Assembly: GCA_040385245.1 (NCBI GenBank)
Contig: JAZKHT010000011.1
Span: forward strand, 178,216-242,215
DNA from: JAZKHT01 sp040385245
GTDB taxonomy: Bacteria; Pseudomonadota; Alphaproteobacteria; Rhodobacterales; Rhodobacteraceae
DNA length: 64,000 bases
Direction of reading: 5' to 3'
Below are positions 1 to 8,116 of the stretch, in pieces. How positions within the stretch are numbered: position 1 is the stretch's first letter; each line of letters starts with the position of its first letter. The notes beneath the pieces are model-generated. The model worked only from the letters and a program-made list of their open reading frames with translations. It did not search any database and had not been told where the DNA came from. Made by a program: the position numbers and the translations under genes.

Positions 1-33
1 GACAAGGGGTCCAATGCCCCCTAGACCGTCGTA

Positions 34-828
34 TCAGGCCGCCTTTTCCGCCATCGCATCGCGCAGAAAGACAAGCGTGTCGTCGCTGGAACGGGCCGCG
101 TTATAGACATAGCCGCCTGTGGTAAAGCCGCGCAGATCATCCGGCGTGACAATCTGGTTTTCAGCGATGAACCGCGCCATGGCCCCACGGGCCTTTTTAG
201 CGAAAAAGCTGACGATTTTTGCGTCGCCACCCTGTCCTTCCAGAAATACTGGCGTCACCACCCGCAGGCGCAGTGCCTTGCGGTCCACCGCGTGGAAATA
301 TTCCTGCGATGCGCAGTTCACTAGGACCGCCGTCCCGCAGTCCGCCGCCGCTGTGTTCAGCGCCTTGGCAATCTTGGCCCCCCAATAGGCGTACAGATCG
401 GCCCCTTTCGGGTTTGCCAACTTGCTGCCCATTTCCAGCCGATAAGGCTGGATCAGGTCCAGCGGGCGCAACAGGCCATAAAGTCCCGACAATATCCGTA
501 AACGACCCTGCGCCCATCGCAGCGCATCCTCGTCCAGCGTCTTTGCCTCAAGCCCCGCATAGGTATCGCCATCAAAGCAGAAAGCGGCAGGTTTCACCGT
601 CGCCGCATCGGGTTTGGCGCGAAAGGCCGCAAACCGGGCACGGTTCAGCTTTGCCAAGGGCTCCGAAATATCCATCAGGCGCCGCAGATCGGGCACCGTC
701 AATCCCTTTGCGATGCGGGCCAACCGCGCCGCGTCGGCGGCAAACGTGGGATCGGTCGGCAATACCCCATCGGGCAGCGCGCGTGGTGCCTCGTCCAGAC
801 GTTTTGCGGGGGAAATCACGGTCAGCAT
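34..828 (-). CDS. yaaA: Peroxide stress protein YaaA (DUF328/UPF0246)
   Basis: 264-residue protein of the YaaA family. E. coli YaaA lowers intracellular free iron and limits oxidative DNA damage under peroxide stress; it is cytosolic and binds DNA. Family hallmarks are visible: the N-terminal 'ISPAKRLDE' block, 'LYGLLRPLDLIQPYRLEMG' in the middle, 'LVNCASQEYF', and a C-terminal 'FTTGGYVYN' segment. An ATG 36 bases further upstream is in frame, but the chosen start follows a GGAG ribosome-binding site and begins exactly at the conserved N terminus. It lies downstream of recQ on the same strand and may be co-transcribed with it. Function is by family; no unusual residues were seen. Confidence 0.93.
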   Translation of the reverse strand: MLTVISPAKRLDEAPRALPDGVLPTDPTFAADAARLARIAKGLTVPDLRRLMDISEPLAKLNRARFAAFRAKPDAATVKPAAFCFDGDTYAGLEAKTLDEDALRWAQGRLRILSGLYGLLRPLDLIQPYRLEMGSKLANPKGADLYAYWGAKIAKALNTAAADCGTAVLVNCASQEYFHAVDRKALRLRVVTPVFLEGQGGDAKIVSFFAKKARGAMARFIAENQIVTPDDLRGFTTGGYVYNAARSSDDTLVFLRDAMAEKAA

Positions 829-863
829 CAAAGTCTCCAAGTTGCCCACAAACGTAGGGCGCA

Positions 864-2909
864 TCAGCCTTCGCGCAAGATATCCAGAAAGGCCACGCCA
901 AAGCGTTCGATCTTTTGCGCGCCAAGGCCTTGAATGCGGTCCAGTTCCGACAGCGTCGACGGCCGCGCCTCGGCGATCTGGCGCAGGGTCGAATGGGTGC
1001 AGGACAGGTATTTCCCCGTCCCATCCTCGCCCCGCGCAAGGCGCAGTTGCACATCCGCCAAACGGTCGAGCACCTGCCCCGCCTCGCGCCCGGCTAAGCG
1101 CATCCGGGCGGGATGCAGGGGTGCCACTTCGGCCCCGGTGATCACCGCCAGAAAGGCAGCGCCGTAGCTTTCCAGCTTTTTCGCGCCGACCCCGGTGATG
1201 CCCATCATCTGATCCAGGGTTCGAGGGCGTCTTTCGGCCATCTCGATCAGGGTGCGATCAGGAAAGATGACATAGGCCGGGACATTGCCCGCTTCGGCCA
1301 AGGCCCTGCGCTTGGCCTTCAGTGCCGACAGCAGCGGCGCATCTTCATCCGACACCAGCGTCTTGATGGCCATGCGCGGCTGGGCGGATTGCACCGTGTC
1401 GCGGCGCAGAGTGATGCTTTCCTCGCCGCGCAGGATCGGGCGGGCAGCTTCGGTCATGCGCAGCGCGCCATGGCGTTCGGTGTCGGGCCGCACCAGATCG
1501 CGGCCCATCATCTGGCGAAACACCGCCCCCCATGCGGGTTTCGATAGATCGCGCCCGACGGCAAAGGTGGGCAATTCGTCGTGCCCGCGTTCCTTTACCT
1601 TGGGTGTGGCATTGCCGGTCAGGATATCGATCAGATGCCCCGCCCCGAACCATTCGCCCGTGCGCAGGATCGCGGACAGCGCCTTGCGCACGGCGTCGGT
1701 GGCATCAAACAGATCGGCGGGGCGGTCGCACAGATCGCAATTGCCGCAGGGGGCGGAACTTTCCCCGAAATACCCCAGCAACACCTGCCTGCGGCAAGCA
1801 ACGGCCTCTGCCAGACCCAGCAAGGAATTCAGCCGGGCGTGATCTGCGGCCTTGCGGTCGGGCGGGGCAAGCCCTTCGTCGATCTGCGACCGGCGCAGGC
1901 GAATGTCATCGGGGCCATACAGCGTCAGCGTTTCCGCCGGGGCTCCATCGCGGCCACCGCGCCCGATTTCCTGATAGTATCCCTCGATCGACTTGGGCAG
2001 ATCGGCGTGGGCGACCCAGCGGATATCGGGTTTGTCGATCCCCATGCCGAAGGCGATGGTTGCGACGACGATCAGCCCGTCTTCGCGCTGAAAGCGGACT
2101 TCGACGCGCCTGCGGTCTTCGGCATCCATGCCGCCGTGATAATGGCAGGCGCTGTGCCCCGCCTCGCGCAGCGCCTGCGCCAAGGTTTCCGTCTTCGCCC
2201 GCGTGGCGCAATAGATGATCCCGGATTGCCCCTTGCGCGCGGCGGCAAAGCCCAGAATTTGCGTGCGCGGGGTGTCCTTGACCGCAAAGGCAAGGTGGAT
2301 GTTCGGCCGGTCAAACCCGCGCAGGAAGGTGTCGGGGGCCACGCCATCGAACAGGCGCGTCACGATTTCGGCGCGCGTCTCTTCGTCCGCTGTGGCGGTA
2401 AAGGCGGCCAGCGGCACCCCAAGACTGCGGCGCAATTCGCCGATGCGCAGGTAATCGGGGCGGAAGTCATGGCCCCACTGGCTGACGCAATGCGCCTCGT
2501 CCACGGCGATCATCGTCGTGTTGATCCGGCGCAGCATCGGCACGGTCGCCGCCGATGCCAGACGTTCCGGGGCCATGTACAACAGCTTTAGCGTGCCCGC
2601 GTCCATGGCGGCAAAGACGGCTTCGGTTTCCTCGTCCGTGTTGCCGGATGTCAGCGCGCCCGCCTCAACCCCCGCTTCGCGCAGGGCGCGAACCTGATCC
2701 CGCATCAGCGCAATCAGTGGCGAAATGACAACCGTCACACCGGGGCGGCACAATGCCGGCAATTGAAAGCACAGCGATTTGCCCCCGCCCGTCGGCATGA
2801 TCGCCAGTGCGTTGCGCCCTGCCAGAACCGCCTCGACAATCTCTGCCTGTCCGGGGCGAAAGCCGGGAAATCCAAAGACGGTTGCCAATAGCTCGTGCGG
2901 GTCGGTCAT
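864..2909 (-). CDS. recQ: ATP-dependent DNA helicase RecQ
   Basis: 681-residue 3'-5' superfamily 2 DNA helicase acting in recombination and replication-fork repair. Walker A GGGKS is at residues 41-45 and the DEAH box at 137-140, followed by the RecQ aromatic-rich loop 'CVSQWGHDFRPDY'. The helicase C-terminal domain with 'GIDKPDIRWVAHADLPKSIE' follows. A zinc-binding cysteine cluster is near residues 355-385 ('ACRRQVLLGYFG', 'CGNCDLC'). The C terminus carries two HRDC-like repeats, each with a helix-hairpin-helix-like 'GVGAKKLESYG' or 'GLGAQKIERFG' motif, so this is a two-HRDC RecQ, longer than the E. coli enzyme. Its stop lies 35 bases before the yaaA start. Confidence 0.97.
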   Translation of the reverse strand: MTDPHELLATVFGFPGFRPGQAEIVEAVLAGRNALAIMPTGGGKSLCFQLPALCRPGVTVVISPLIALMRDQVRALREAGVEAGALTSGNTDEETEAVFAAMDAGTLKLLYMAPERLASAATVPMLRRINTTMIAVDEAHCVSQWGHDFRPDYLRIGELRRSLGVPLAAFTATADEETRAEIVTRLFDGVAPDTFLRGFDRPNIHLAFAVKDTPRTQILGFAAARKGQSGIIYCATRAKTETLAQALREAGHSACHYHGGMDAEDRRRVEVRFQREDGLIVVATIAFGMGIDKPDIRWVAHADLPKSIEGYYQEIGRGGRDGAPAETLTLYGPDDIRLRRSQIDEGLAPPDRKAADHARLNSLLGLAEAVACRRQVLLGYFGESSAPCGNCDLCDRPADLFDATDAVRKALSAILRTGEWFGAGHLIDILTGNATPKVKERGHDELPTFAVGRDLSKPAWGAVFRQMMGRDLVRPDTERHGALRMTEAARPILRGEESITLRRDTVQSAQPRMAIKTLVSDEDAPLLSALKAKRRALAEAGNVPAYVIFPDRTLIEMAERRPRTLDQMMGITGVGAKKLESYGAAFLAVITGAEVAPLHPARMRLAGREAGQVLDRLADVQLRLARGEDGTGKYLSCTHSTLRQIAEARPSTLSELDRIQGLGAQKIERFGVAFLDILREG

Positions 2910-2926
2910 GCGCCTGAATCATTCAG

Positions 2927-2947
2927 GGCGGGCCAAAGCGGCCCGCC
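2927..2947 (-). terminator. GC-rich hairpin between yggT-family gene and recQ
   Basis: Perfect inverted repeat GGCGGGCC / GGCCCGCC with a 5-base loop, 21 bases after the stop of the YggT gene. A smaller palindrome CTGAATCATTCAG (2914-2926) abuts it. There is no clear U-run, so it may be a pausing or processing hairpin rather than an efficient terminator. Confidence 0.45.
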
Positions 2948-2968
2948 AAAAGGGGGAAGCAACGGGTG

Positions 2969-3256
2969 TCAGTAGAACGTGGCGGCGTTGTTGATGATCA
3001 CGATCCGCAGCGCATAGATCGCCAGCAGCATCAGAAGGGGGGCCAGATCAAGGCCGCCCATCTGCGGCAGCACCGACCGGACGCGGGAATAGACCGGCTC
3101 CAGCAGTCGGTTCAGACCGTCCCATACCTGCGCGACAAACGGCTGACGCAGGTTCAGCACCTGAAAGTTGATCAGCCAGCTCATGATGATATGGGCAAGG
3201 ATGATCCATTGCGCGATATCAAGGATCAAAAGCAGGATTTGCAGGATCGAGGTCAT
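2969..3256 (-). CDS. YggT family integral membrane protein
   Basis: 95-residue membrane protein with two hydrophobic segments (residues about 4-25 and 68-90) flanking the YggT signature 'NFQVLNLRQPFV...LNRLLEPVYSRVRSVLP'. YggT proteins are inner-membrane proteins linked to osmotic stress and, in some bacteria, to division or the FtsH/SecY neighbourhood; the biochemical role is not established. It lies upstream of recQ on the same strand and is divergent from the thioesterase-like gene, leaving a 130-base shared promoter region. Confidence 0.9.
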   Translation of the reverse strand: MTSILQILLLILDIAQWIILAHIIMSWLINFQVLNLRQPFVAQVWDGLNRLLEPVYSRVRSVLPQMGGLDLAPLLMLLAIYALRIVIINNAATFY

Positions 3257-3388
3257 TCATGGGCCTCCGCACACAAGGGGTTGTGTCACAGGTAACGCCC
3301 CGCCCGCCAAAGGGCAATCCTTTCCGCAGCGTTTGTCTTGACCTTGCCGCCGAGCCGGGCCACCCAACGTTCCAGCACGGAGACAGCC

Positions 3389-3919
3389 ATGTATCCCTTT
3401 GTCCGCATGTTCCACCAACTGCACAAATTCCGCCATGCCCCCGCGCTGTTGGTTCTTGGAACCCACGTCAGTCATCACCGGTGCTGGCCGTGGGATCTGG
3501 ACCCGTGGCGAGAGTTGAACAACGGCCGCACCCTGACCCTGTACGATCTGGGGCGGATTCCCTTGGGCAAGCGCACCGGATTGCACAAGGCGCTGGCAGA
3601 GCGGGGGTGGGGGCTGACCGTCGCGGGCAACACCACCCGCTACCGTCGCCGCGTGCGGATGATGGATGTGGTCGAAATGCACAGCCGTTGTATCGGCTGG
3701 GACCACCGGTTCCTGTATATCGAGCAAAGCATGTGGAAGGGGGATGATTGCACCAGCCAGATCATCATCCGGTCTGCCATCACATCGCCGTCTGGCATCG
3801 TGGCCCCGGTCGAATTGTTGCGCCACCTTGGCCAGCCTGTGGAAAGCCCACCCCTGCCCGATTGGGTGCAGGCCTGGATCAGGGCGGAATCGCTGCGCCC
3901 CTGGCCACCTGCGCGCTAA
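3389..3919 (+). CDS. Acyl-CoA thioesterase-like (hot-dog, THEM6/FadM type) protein
   Basis: 176-residue protein that looks like the 4HBT_2 hot-dog thioesterase group. Supporting segments are the N-terminal 'RMFHQLHKFR', the region 'WDLDPWRELNNGRTLTLYDLGR' (the usual family pattern is D-x-D-x-x-x-H-x-N-N-x-x-Y), and 'DHRFLYIEQSMWKGDDCTSQ' in the second strand set. The usual catalytic Asp/His block is partly altered (WDLDPWRELNN), so substrate and activity are uncertain. The start was placed at an ATG preceded by ACGGAGAC; a 17-codon upstream extension is possible but lacks a ribosome-binding site. It precedes an MFS gene by 66 bases and may be co-transcribed. Confidence 0.7.
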   Translation: MYPFVRMFHQLHKFRHAPALLVLGTHVSHHRCWPWDLDPWRELNNGRTLTLYDLGRIPLGKRTGLHKALAERGWGLTVAGNTTRYRRRVRMMDVVEMHSRCIGWDHRFLYIEQSMWKGDDCTSQIIIRSAITSPSGIVAPVELLRHLGQPVESPPLPDWVQAWIRAESLRPWPPAR

Positions 3920-3985
3920 AACCGCTCGCCGCTTGCGTGTATCACCCTTTTCAGGCTTCATCCCCGCAAACCACAGGGGCTGGCG

Positions 3986-5356
3986 ATGACGAGTGAACAG
4001 AAGAAACGCATCTGGGGCTGGTACTTTTTCGACTGGGCCAGCCAACCCTATAACACGCTGCTGCTGACCTTCATCTTCGGCCCCTATTTCGCTGAGATCG
4101 CCCGTGGCTACTATATGGGCACCGGGATGGAGGAAGAGGCCGCAAAAGCCGCGGCGCAGGCCTATTGGGGCTTTGGCCTTGCCATCGCGTCCATCATCAT
4201 TGCCGTCTGTGCGCCGATCCTTGGGGCGATTGCCGATGGCACCGGGCGCAGGCTGATCTGGGTCTGGGTGTTTTCGGCCTTTTACATCACCGGGTCCGGC
4301 GCGCTGTGGTACGTCGCCCCGGGCGGCGAGGCTGCGATGCTGTTCTGGGCGGTCACTTTTTTCGGTCTTGGTTTCATCGGGATGGAATTTGCGACGATCT
4401 TCACCAACGCGCTGATGCCGTCGCTGTCTGACCATGACGATATCGGCCGGATTTCTGGATACGGCTTTGCCTTTGGTTATCTGGGTGGGTTGATCGCGCT
4501 TGTGATCATGCTGCTGTTGATGGCCGAAAACGCGACAACCGGTTTGACGCTGCTGGGGATTGACCCGATCCTTGGTCTTGATGCCGAAGCGCGCGAAGGC
4601 ACCCGCGCAGTGGGGCCGTTTACCGCGCTGTGGTTTGCCGTGTTCATGATCCCGTTCTTTCTGTGGGTGAAAGAGCCAAAAACGGATGCCCGTCCGCTGA
4701 ACATCGGTGCCGCCATGAACAGCCTGCGCGCGCTGTTGGCCAGCCTGCGGTTCCGGCGCAGTCTGTCGGCCTATCTGGCATCGTCGCTGTTCTACCGCGA
4801 TGCGCTGAACGCGCTGTACGGCTTTGGCGGTGTCTATGCGTCGGGGGTATTGAACTGGTCGATCATCCAGATCGGCACCTTTGGCATCCTTGGGGCCGTC
4901 ACCGCCATGGTCGCCAGTTGGTTCGGTGGCAAGGCCGACCGGCGCTGGGGGCCGAAACCGGTGATCATGGTGTCGATCATCGTGCTGATCCTTGTCTGTT
5001 CTGTGATCGTCGGCATGACGCGCGAAGGCGTCTGGGGCATCCCGATGGACCCATCCTCGAACACACCGGATCAGATATTCTACCTGTGCGGCGCGTTGAT
5101 CGGCGCTGCGGGTGGCACGCTTCAGGCCGCCAGTCGCACGATGATGGTGCGCCACACCACCCCCGACCGCGCGACCGAGGCGTTCGGGCTGTTCGCCCTG
5201 TCCGGCAAAGTGGCAAGCTTCATGTCCCCCACCCTGATCGGCATCGTCACGGCGGCCAGCGGTTCGCAGCGCATCGGTATTTCACCGCTTATCTTGCTGT
5301 TTCTTATCGGCCTTGTTCTGTTATTCTTTGTAAAACCAAGGGGCGAGCAGGCATGA
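3986..5356 (+). CDS. MFS transporter, UMF1/Atg22-like family
   Basis: 456-residue inner-membrane transporter with 11-12 hydrophobic segments. The N terminus 'WGWYFFDWASQPYNTLLLTFIFGPYF' is the hallmark of the Atg22/UMF1 family, named for yeast vacuolar amino-acid effluxers. The bacterial members have no firmly known substrate. A central hydrophilic loop near residues 220-250 separates the two halves, as is usual in MFS proteins. The stop codon overlaps the start of mepA in ATGA, so the two are translationally coupled. Confidence 0.88.
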   Translation: MTSEQKKRIWGWYFFDWASQPYNTLLLTFIFGPYFAEIARGYYMGTGMEEEAAKAAAQAYWGFGLAIASIIIAVCAPILGAIADGTGRRLIWVWVFSAFYITGSGALWYVAPGGEAAMLFWAVTFFGLGFIGMEFATIFTNALMPSLSDHDDIGRISGYGFAFGYLGGLIALVIMLLLMAENATTGLTLLGIDPILGLDAEAREGTRAVGPFTALWFAVFMIPFFLWVKEPKTDARPLNIGAAMNSLRALLASLRFRRSLSAYLASSLFYRDALNALYGFGGVYASGVLNWSIIQIGTFGILGAVTAMVASWFGGKADRRWGPKPVIMVSIIVLILVCSVIVGMTREGVWGIPMDPSSNTPDQIFYLCGALIGAAGGTLQAASRTMMVRHTTPDRATEAFGLFALSGKVASFMSPTLIGIVTAASGSQRIGISPLILLFLIGLVLLFFVKPRGEQA

Positions 5357-6249
5357 TCCGCAGGGCAGTATTCGGGCTATTGGGCGCGCTGGCGCTGGCG
5401 TTGCCTGCGGGGGCCGAGACGCTGGCAAATCGTCTGTTCGGCGCGCACGACCGACCGTCACAACAAGACAGCATGCCGATCGGCAGCTATGCGCGGGGCT
5501 GTGCGGCCGGGTTGATGGAACTGGCCGAAACGGGGCCGACATGGCAGGCGATGCGCCTGTCGCGCAACCGCAACTATGGCCAGCCGGAAATGATCAGCTT
5601 TCTTGTCGATCTGTCGGTGGCGGCCACCCAGATCGGGTGGCGGGGCCTTTATATCGGAGACATCAGTCAACCGCGCGGCGGTCCGATGACGTCGGGACAT
5701 GCCAGCCACCAGATCGGACTGGACGCGGATATCTGGATGCTGCCACCACCGCGGCTGGACCTGAGCAGGGCCGAGCGTGAGGATATCAGTTCCATTCCCG
5801 TCCGCTCTGCGGATCAACGGACGGTCACCCGGAACTGGACCCCGCGCCACCATGCCCTGCTGCGCGCCGCCGCCAGTGACGGGCGTGTCGACCGGATATT
5901 CGTCGCCGCCGCCGTCAAGATCGAGATGTGCAAGACCGCCAAGGCATCCGACAAGAAATGGCTGCAAAAGATCCGCCCCGTTGCGGGCCATGACACGCAT
6001 TTTCATGTGCGCCTGAAATGCCCAAAGGGTGCTGGTCTGTGTGAAACCCAGAAACCATCCGTGTCCGAGCTGTCGAATGGCGGCAACGGGTGCGATGACA
6101 CTTTGACATGGTGGGTGACTGATTATCTGACCCCGCCGAAACCAACCAAAAAGCCCACCGAACCCGCCCCCCCGCGCAAGCGTGGCCCGCGCGAGTTCAC
6201 GATGGCTGACTTGCCGCGCCAATGCAAAAACGTCCTTTCGTCGCAGTAA
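5353..6249 (+). CDS. mepA: Penicillin-insensitive murein endopeptidase MepA
   Basis: 298-residue secreted peptidoglycan hydrolase of the LAS metallopeptidase group (M74). It cuts the D-Ala-meso-DAP cross-link and is not inhibited by beta-lactams. A signal peptide covers residues 1-22 (cleavage after A-G-A). Zinc-site motif 'SGHASHQIGLDADIW' puts ligands at His119 and Asp126; the third ligand lies in 'GHDTHFHVRLKCP' (His213-218). The C terminus ends in a Pro/Lys-rich tail (near residues 258-280) that may contact the cell wall. Its start overlaps the MFS stop by 4 bases and its 3' end overlaps the next gene by 28 bases. Confidence 0.95.
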   Translation: MIRRAVFGLLGALALALPAGAETLANRLFGAHDRPSQQDSMPIGSYARGCAAGLMELAETGPTWQAMRLSRNRNYGQPEMISFLVDLSVAATQIGWRGLYIGDISQPRGGPMTSGHASHQIGLDADIWMLPPPRLDLSRAEREDISSIPVRSADQRTVTRNWTPRHHALLRAAASDGRVDRIFVAAAVKIEMCKTAKASDKKWLQKIRPVAGHDTHFHVRLKCPKGAGLCETQKPSVSELSNGGNGCDDTLTWWVTDYLTPPKPTKKPTEPAPPRKRGPREFTMADLPRQCKNVLSSQ

Positions 6250-7133
6250 CCGCAGGCATCCTTCTGATGCTTGGGCTGGAAAGCAGTGCAAGCCCGCCCC
6301 ACGCGCGCGGGTTCTTTGGCAGCATCACCTGGGCAATGCCGGATGATTACCGTTTCGGCGGGCTTTCCGGGATCGAGGTGTCAGCGGATGGTCTGACCTT
6401 CTTCGCCTTGTCGGACGCGGGCGGGATCATCGCGGGCCAGTTTGTGCGGGATGCGGTGGGTCGGATCATTTCGGTGAACGCCGCTCCGGTGCGCCCCCTG
6501 AAGGCGCGCGGGCAAAGCATGCTTGCGAATGGGCGCACTGATGCCGAGGGGTTGGCACTTGCCCCGGACGGCAGTCTTTACGTCTCGTTCGAGCGCGCGG
6601 CGCGGGTGTTGCATTATGCCGATCCCGCCGCCTCGGCCACGAACCTGCCCGAACACCCCGACTTTGCGCGAATGCAGAACAACTCGTCGCTCGAGGCATT
6701 GGCGATAGATGCGGATGGCACGCTTTTCACCCTGCCCGAACGGTCTGGCGGCACCGAAAAGCCCTTTCCCGTTTATCGGTTTCGGGACGGCGTCTGGGAT
6801 CAGACCCTGAATGTGCCCCGCAGTGGCACCTTTCTGGCGGTTGGGGCTGATATCGGGCCGGATGGTCGGTTCTATCTGCTGGAACGGCAATTCACCGGCA
6901 TCGCAGGTTTTGCGACCCGTCTGCGCAGTTTCGCCATCACGGAAACCGCAATGACAGACGAGCGGATGCATCTGCAATCCATCCGTGGTCAGCACGACAA
7001 TCTGGAAGGGGTGTCCGTCTGGCGGGATGCACAAGGGCGTCTGCGCGCCACGATGGTGTCGGATGACAACTTCAACTTTTTCCAATCCACGCAGATCGTG
7101 GAATATCTGCTGGACGACGCGGGGCAGGGTTAG
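6222..7133 (+). CDS. Esterase-like activity of phytase family protein
   Basis: 303-residue predicted secreted protein with a short hydrophobic N terminus (residues 7-24) and a beta-propeller-like body: 'GGLSGIEVSADGLTFFALSD', 'DAEGLALAPDGSLYVSFE', 'NSSLEALAIDADGTLFTLPE' and 'HDNLEGVSVW' look like successive blades. This is the pattern of the phytase-like esterase domain. Members are annotated as esterases or phytase-like, but the true substrate is unknown. The ATG lies 28 bases inside mepA in another frame, so translation is probably coupled to mepA. A role in envelope metabolism is only inferred from that. Confidence 0.85.
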   Translation: MQKRPFVAVTAGILLMLGLESSASPPHARGFFGSITWAMPDDYRFGGLSGIEVSADGLTFFALSDAGGIIAGQFVRDAVGRIISVNAAPVRPLKARGQSMLANGRTDAEGLALAPDGSLYVSFERAARVLHYADPAASATNLPEHPDFARMQNNSSLEALAIDADGTLFTLPERSGGTEKPFPVYRFRDGVWDQTLNVPRSGTFLAVGADIGPDGRFYLLERQFTGIAGFATRLRSFAITETAMTDERMHLQSIRGQHDNLEGVSVWRDAQGRLRATMVSDDNFNFFQSTQIVEYLLDDAGQG

Positions 7134-7196
7134 GCCCGCACCCGATTGACTTTGCCGTTCGCCCGGCCTAATGCGCCCCGTCCCCAATCCCGGGGG

Positions 7197-7226
7197 CCAA
7201 GTCTCCGCGACCTTGTAAAAAACGGA
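7197..7226 (+). promoter_or_regulatory. preQ1-I-like riboswitch pseudoknot candidate
   Basis: A compact H-type pseudoknot can be drawn 9 bases before the start codon of the queuosine-precursor transporter. Stem CAAG (7198-7201) pairs with CTTG (7212-7215) around a 10-base loop TCTCCGCGAC. Loop bases TCCG (7204-7207) pair with CGGA (7223-7226), and the two helices are bridged by the run AAAAAA (7217-7222). A small hairpin, a loop-to-tail pairing and an A-rich bridge are the architecture of preQ1 class I riboswitches. The CGGA that would be sequestered is the only purine-rich stretch at Shine-Dalgarno distance, so repression at translation is the natural model. Not verified against a covariance model. 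Confidence 0.55.
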
Positions 7227-7234
7227 CAATAGAC

Positions 7235-7858
7235 ATGACCCGCTCTCTTATCCCCGGCATTCTTGCCATGGCTGCCATTGTTGTAGCCTCGAACATCTTT
7301 GTGCAGCACCCGCTTGGCCAATGGCTGACCTGGGGGGCTATCACCTATCCCTTCGCGTTTCTGGTGACGGACCTGACAAACCGCCTGCAAGGTGCAGCTG
7401 CGGCACAGCGCGTCGTGATCGTCGGCTTTGTCGTCGGCGTCTTGTGTTCAATCATCGGCACACAGATCATGGGCGAGTTCGGGCCTTTGGTCACGATCCG
7501 CATCGCCGTGGGGTCTGGCGCTGCCTTCCTTGTGGCGCAGCTGTTGGACATCACCGTGTTCAACGCCTTCCGTCGTCAGGCATGGTGGCGCGCGCCACTG
7601 ATATCCACCCTGATCGGGTCGTCGCTGGATACCGCGCTGTTCTTTTCCATCGCCTTTTCGGGTGCCCTGATGTGGGTCGAGCCGTCCAATGATGTGTCCT
7701 GGGCAGCCGAGATGATGCCTGTGCTTGGCCTTGGTCCGGTGGCCCCGTTCTGGGTATCGCTGGCGGTGGCCGACTGGTGCGTAAAGATCGCGCTGGCCCT
7801 TGTCGCGCTGATTCCCTTTCGCGTCATTTTGAATAAACTTGACGCACCGGTTGCGTAA
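7235..7858 (+). CDS. yhhQ: Queuosine precursor transporter (VUT family, YhhQ/COG1738)
   Basis: 207-residue inner-membrane protein with six hydrophobic segments. It is a member of the VUT/COG1738 family, which imports queuosine precursors (preQ0/preQ1) for the tRNA modification Q34. Family features include 'ITYPFAFLVTDLTNRLQG', with the charged D-L-x-N-R in a membrane segment, and 'RIAVGSGAAFLVAQLLDITVFN'. The tail 'WCVKIALALVALIPF' is also typical. The small structured leader that looks like a preQ1 riboswitch supports this substrate and suggests feedback repression by preQ1. It is monocistronic; a long leader region follows before arfB. Confidence 0.9.
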   Translation: MTRSLIPGILAMAAIVVASNIFVQHPLGQWLTWGAITYPFAFLVTDLTNRLQGAAAAQRVVIVGFVVGVLCSIIGTQIMGEFGPLVTIRIAVGSGAAFLVAQLLDITVFNAFRRQAWWRAPLISTLIGSSLDTALFFSIAFSGALMWVEPSNDVSWAAEMMPVLGLGPVAPFWVSLAVADWCVKIALALVALIPFRVILNKLDAPVA

Positions 7859-7864
7859 AATGTT

Positions 7865-7893
7865 TTGACAAACACAAAATCTGTGTCACCTTT
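7865..7893 (+). promoter_or_regulatory. Possible promoter of the short transcript before arfB
   Basis: A perfect -35 hexamer TTGACA (7865-7870) stands alone in the gap, followed at 17 bases by a poor -10 (ACCTTT). An interrupted palindrome ACACA-N5-TGTGT (7872-7886) sits between the two and could be an operator. Transcription from here would give a roughly 185-base RNA ending at the strong terminator at 8056-8084. Confidence 0.3.
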
Positions 7894-7928
7894 CCCTTAT
7901 CGGCAACCATTTGAAAGGAGGTGATCCA

Positions 7929-7985
7929 GTGTCTAGAGTGATATTGGAGAGAGGTGTCGGGACAGTCATGGGGGGTGTTTTCTAG
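7929..7985 (+). CDS. 18-codon ORF behind a full-length anti-anti-Shine-Dalgarno
   Basis: GTG-initiated ORF encoding MSRVILERGVGTVMGGVF. The 17 bases GAAAGGAGGTGATCCAG (7913-7929) match the exact complement of the conserved 3' end of alphaproteobacterial 16S rRNA (CTGGATCACCTCCTTTC), far beyond the usual 4-6 base Shine-Dalgarno. The core AGGAGG is 7 bases from the GTG, ideal spacing. A stop codon follows, then about 70 bases with short self-complementary segments and a strong terminator, so this is either a tiny gene or leader peptide, or an RNA whose purpose is to bind 30S subunits. The downstream segment ATCTCCTT (8039-8046) could pair with AAGGAG and mask it. I do not recognise the peptide. 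Confidence 0.45.
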   Translation: MSRVILERGVGTVMGGVF

Positions 7986-8055
7986 GGGCAGACCTCTGGT
8001 TAACAGACCACTGATTGGGTTGGATACCTAACTGGCCCATCTCCTTGGAACTCGG

Positions 8056-8084
8056 AAAGGGTCGCCGCACACCGGCGACCCTTT
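8056..8084 (+). terminator. Strong hairpin terminator before arfB
   Basis: Perfect 12-base inverted repeat AAAGGGTCGCCG / CGGCGACCCTTT with a 5-base loop CACAC; the 3' arm ends in TTT followed by CTCTTG. It ends the short transcript of 7.9-8.08 kb, 32 bases before the arfB start, so it could also act as an attenuator for arfB. Confidence 0.8.
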
Positions 8085-8116
8085 CTCTTGTGCGTCCCCT
8101 TGTTTAGCATGGGCCA

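Noticed and set aside
1..33. Inverted repeat GGGG...CCCC at the window start as a tRNA fragment
   Set aside because: No T-loop TTCGA or acceptor CCA pattern; at most a weak terminator for yaaA.
3257..5155. 632-codon open frame on the minus strand opposite the thioesterase-like and MFS genes
   Set aside because: Low-complexity His/Arg/Gln/Pro-rich translation typical of the reverse strand of GC-rich genes; the plus-strand MFS protein is clearly real.
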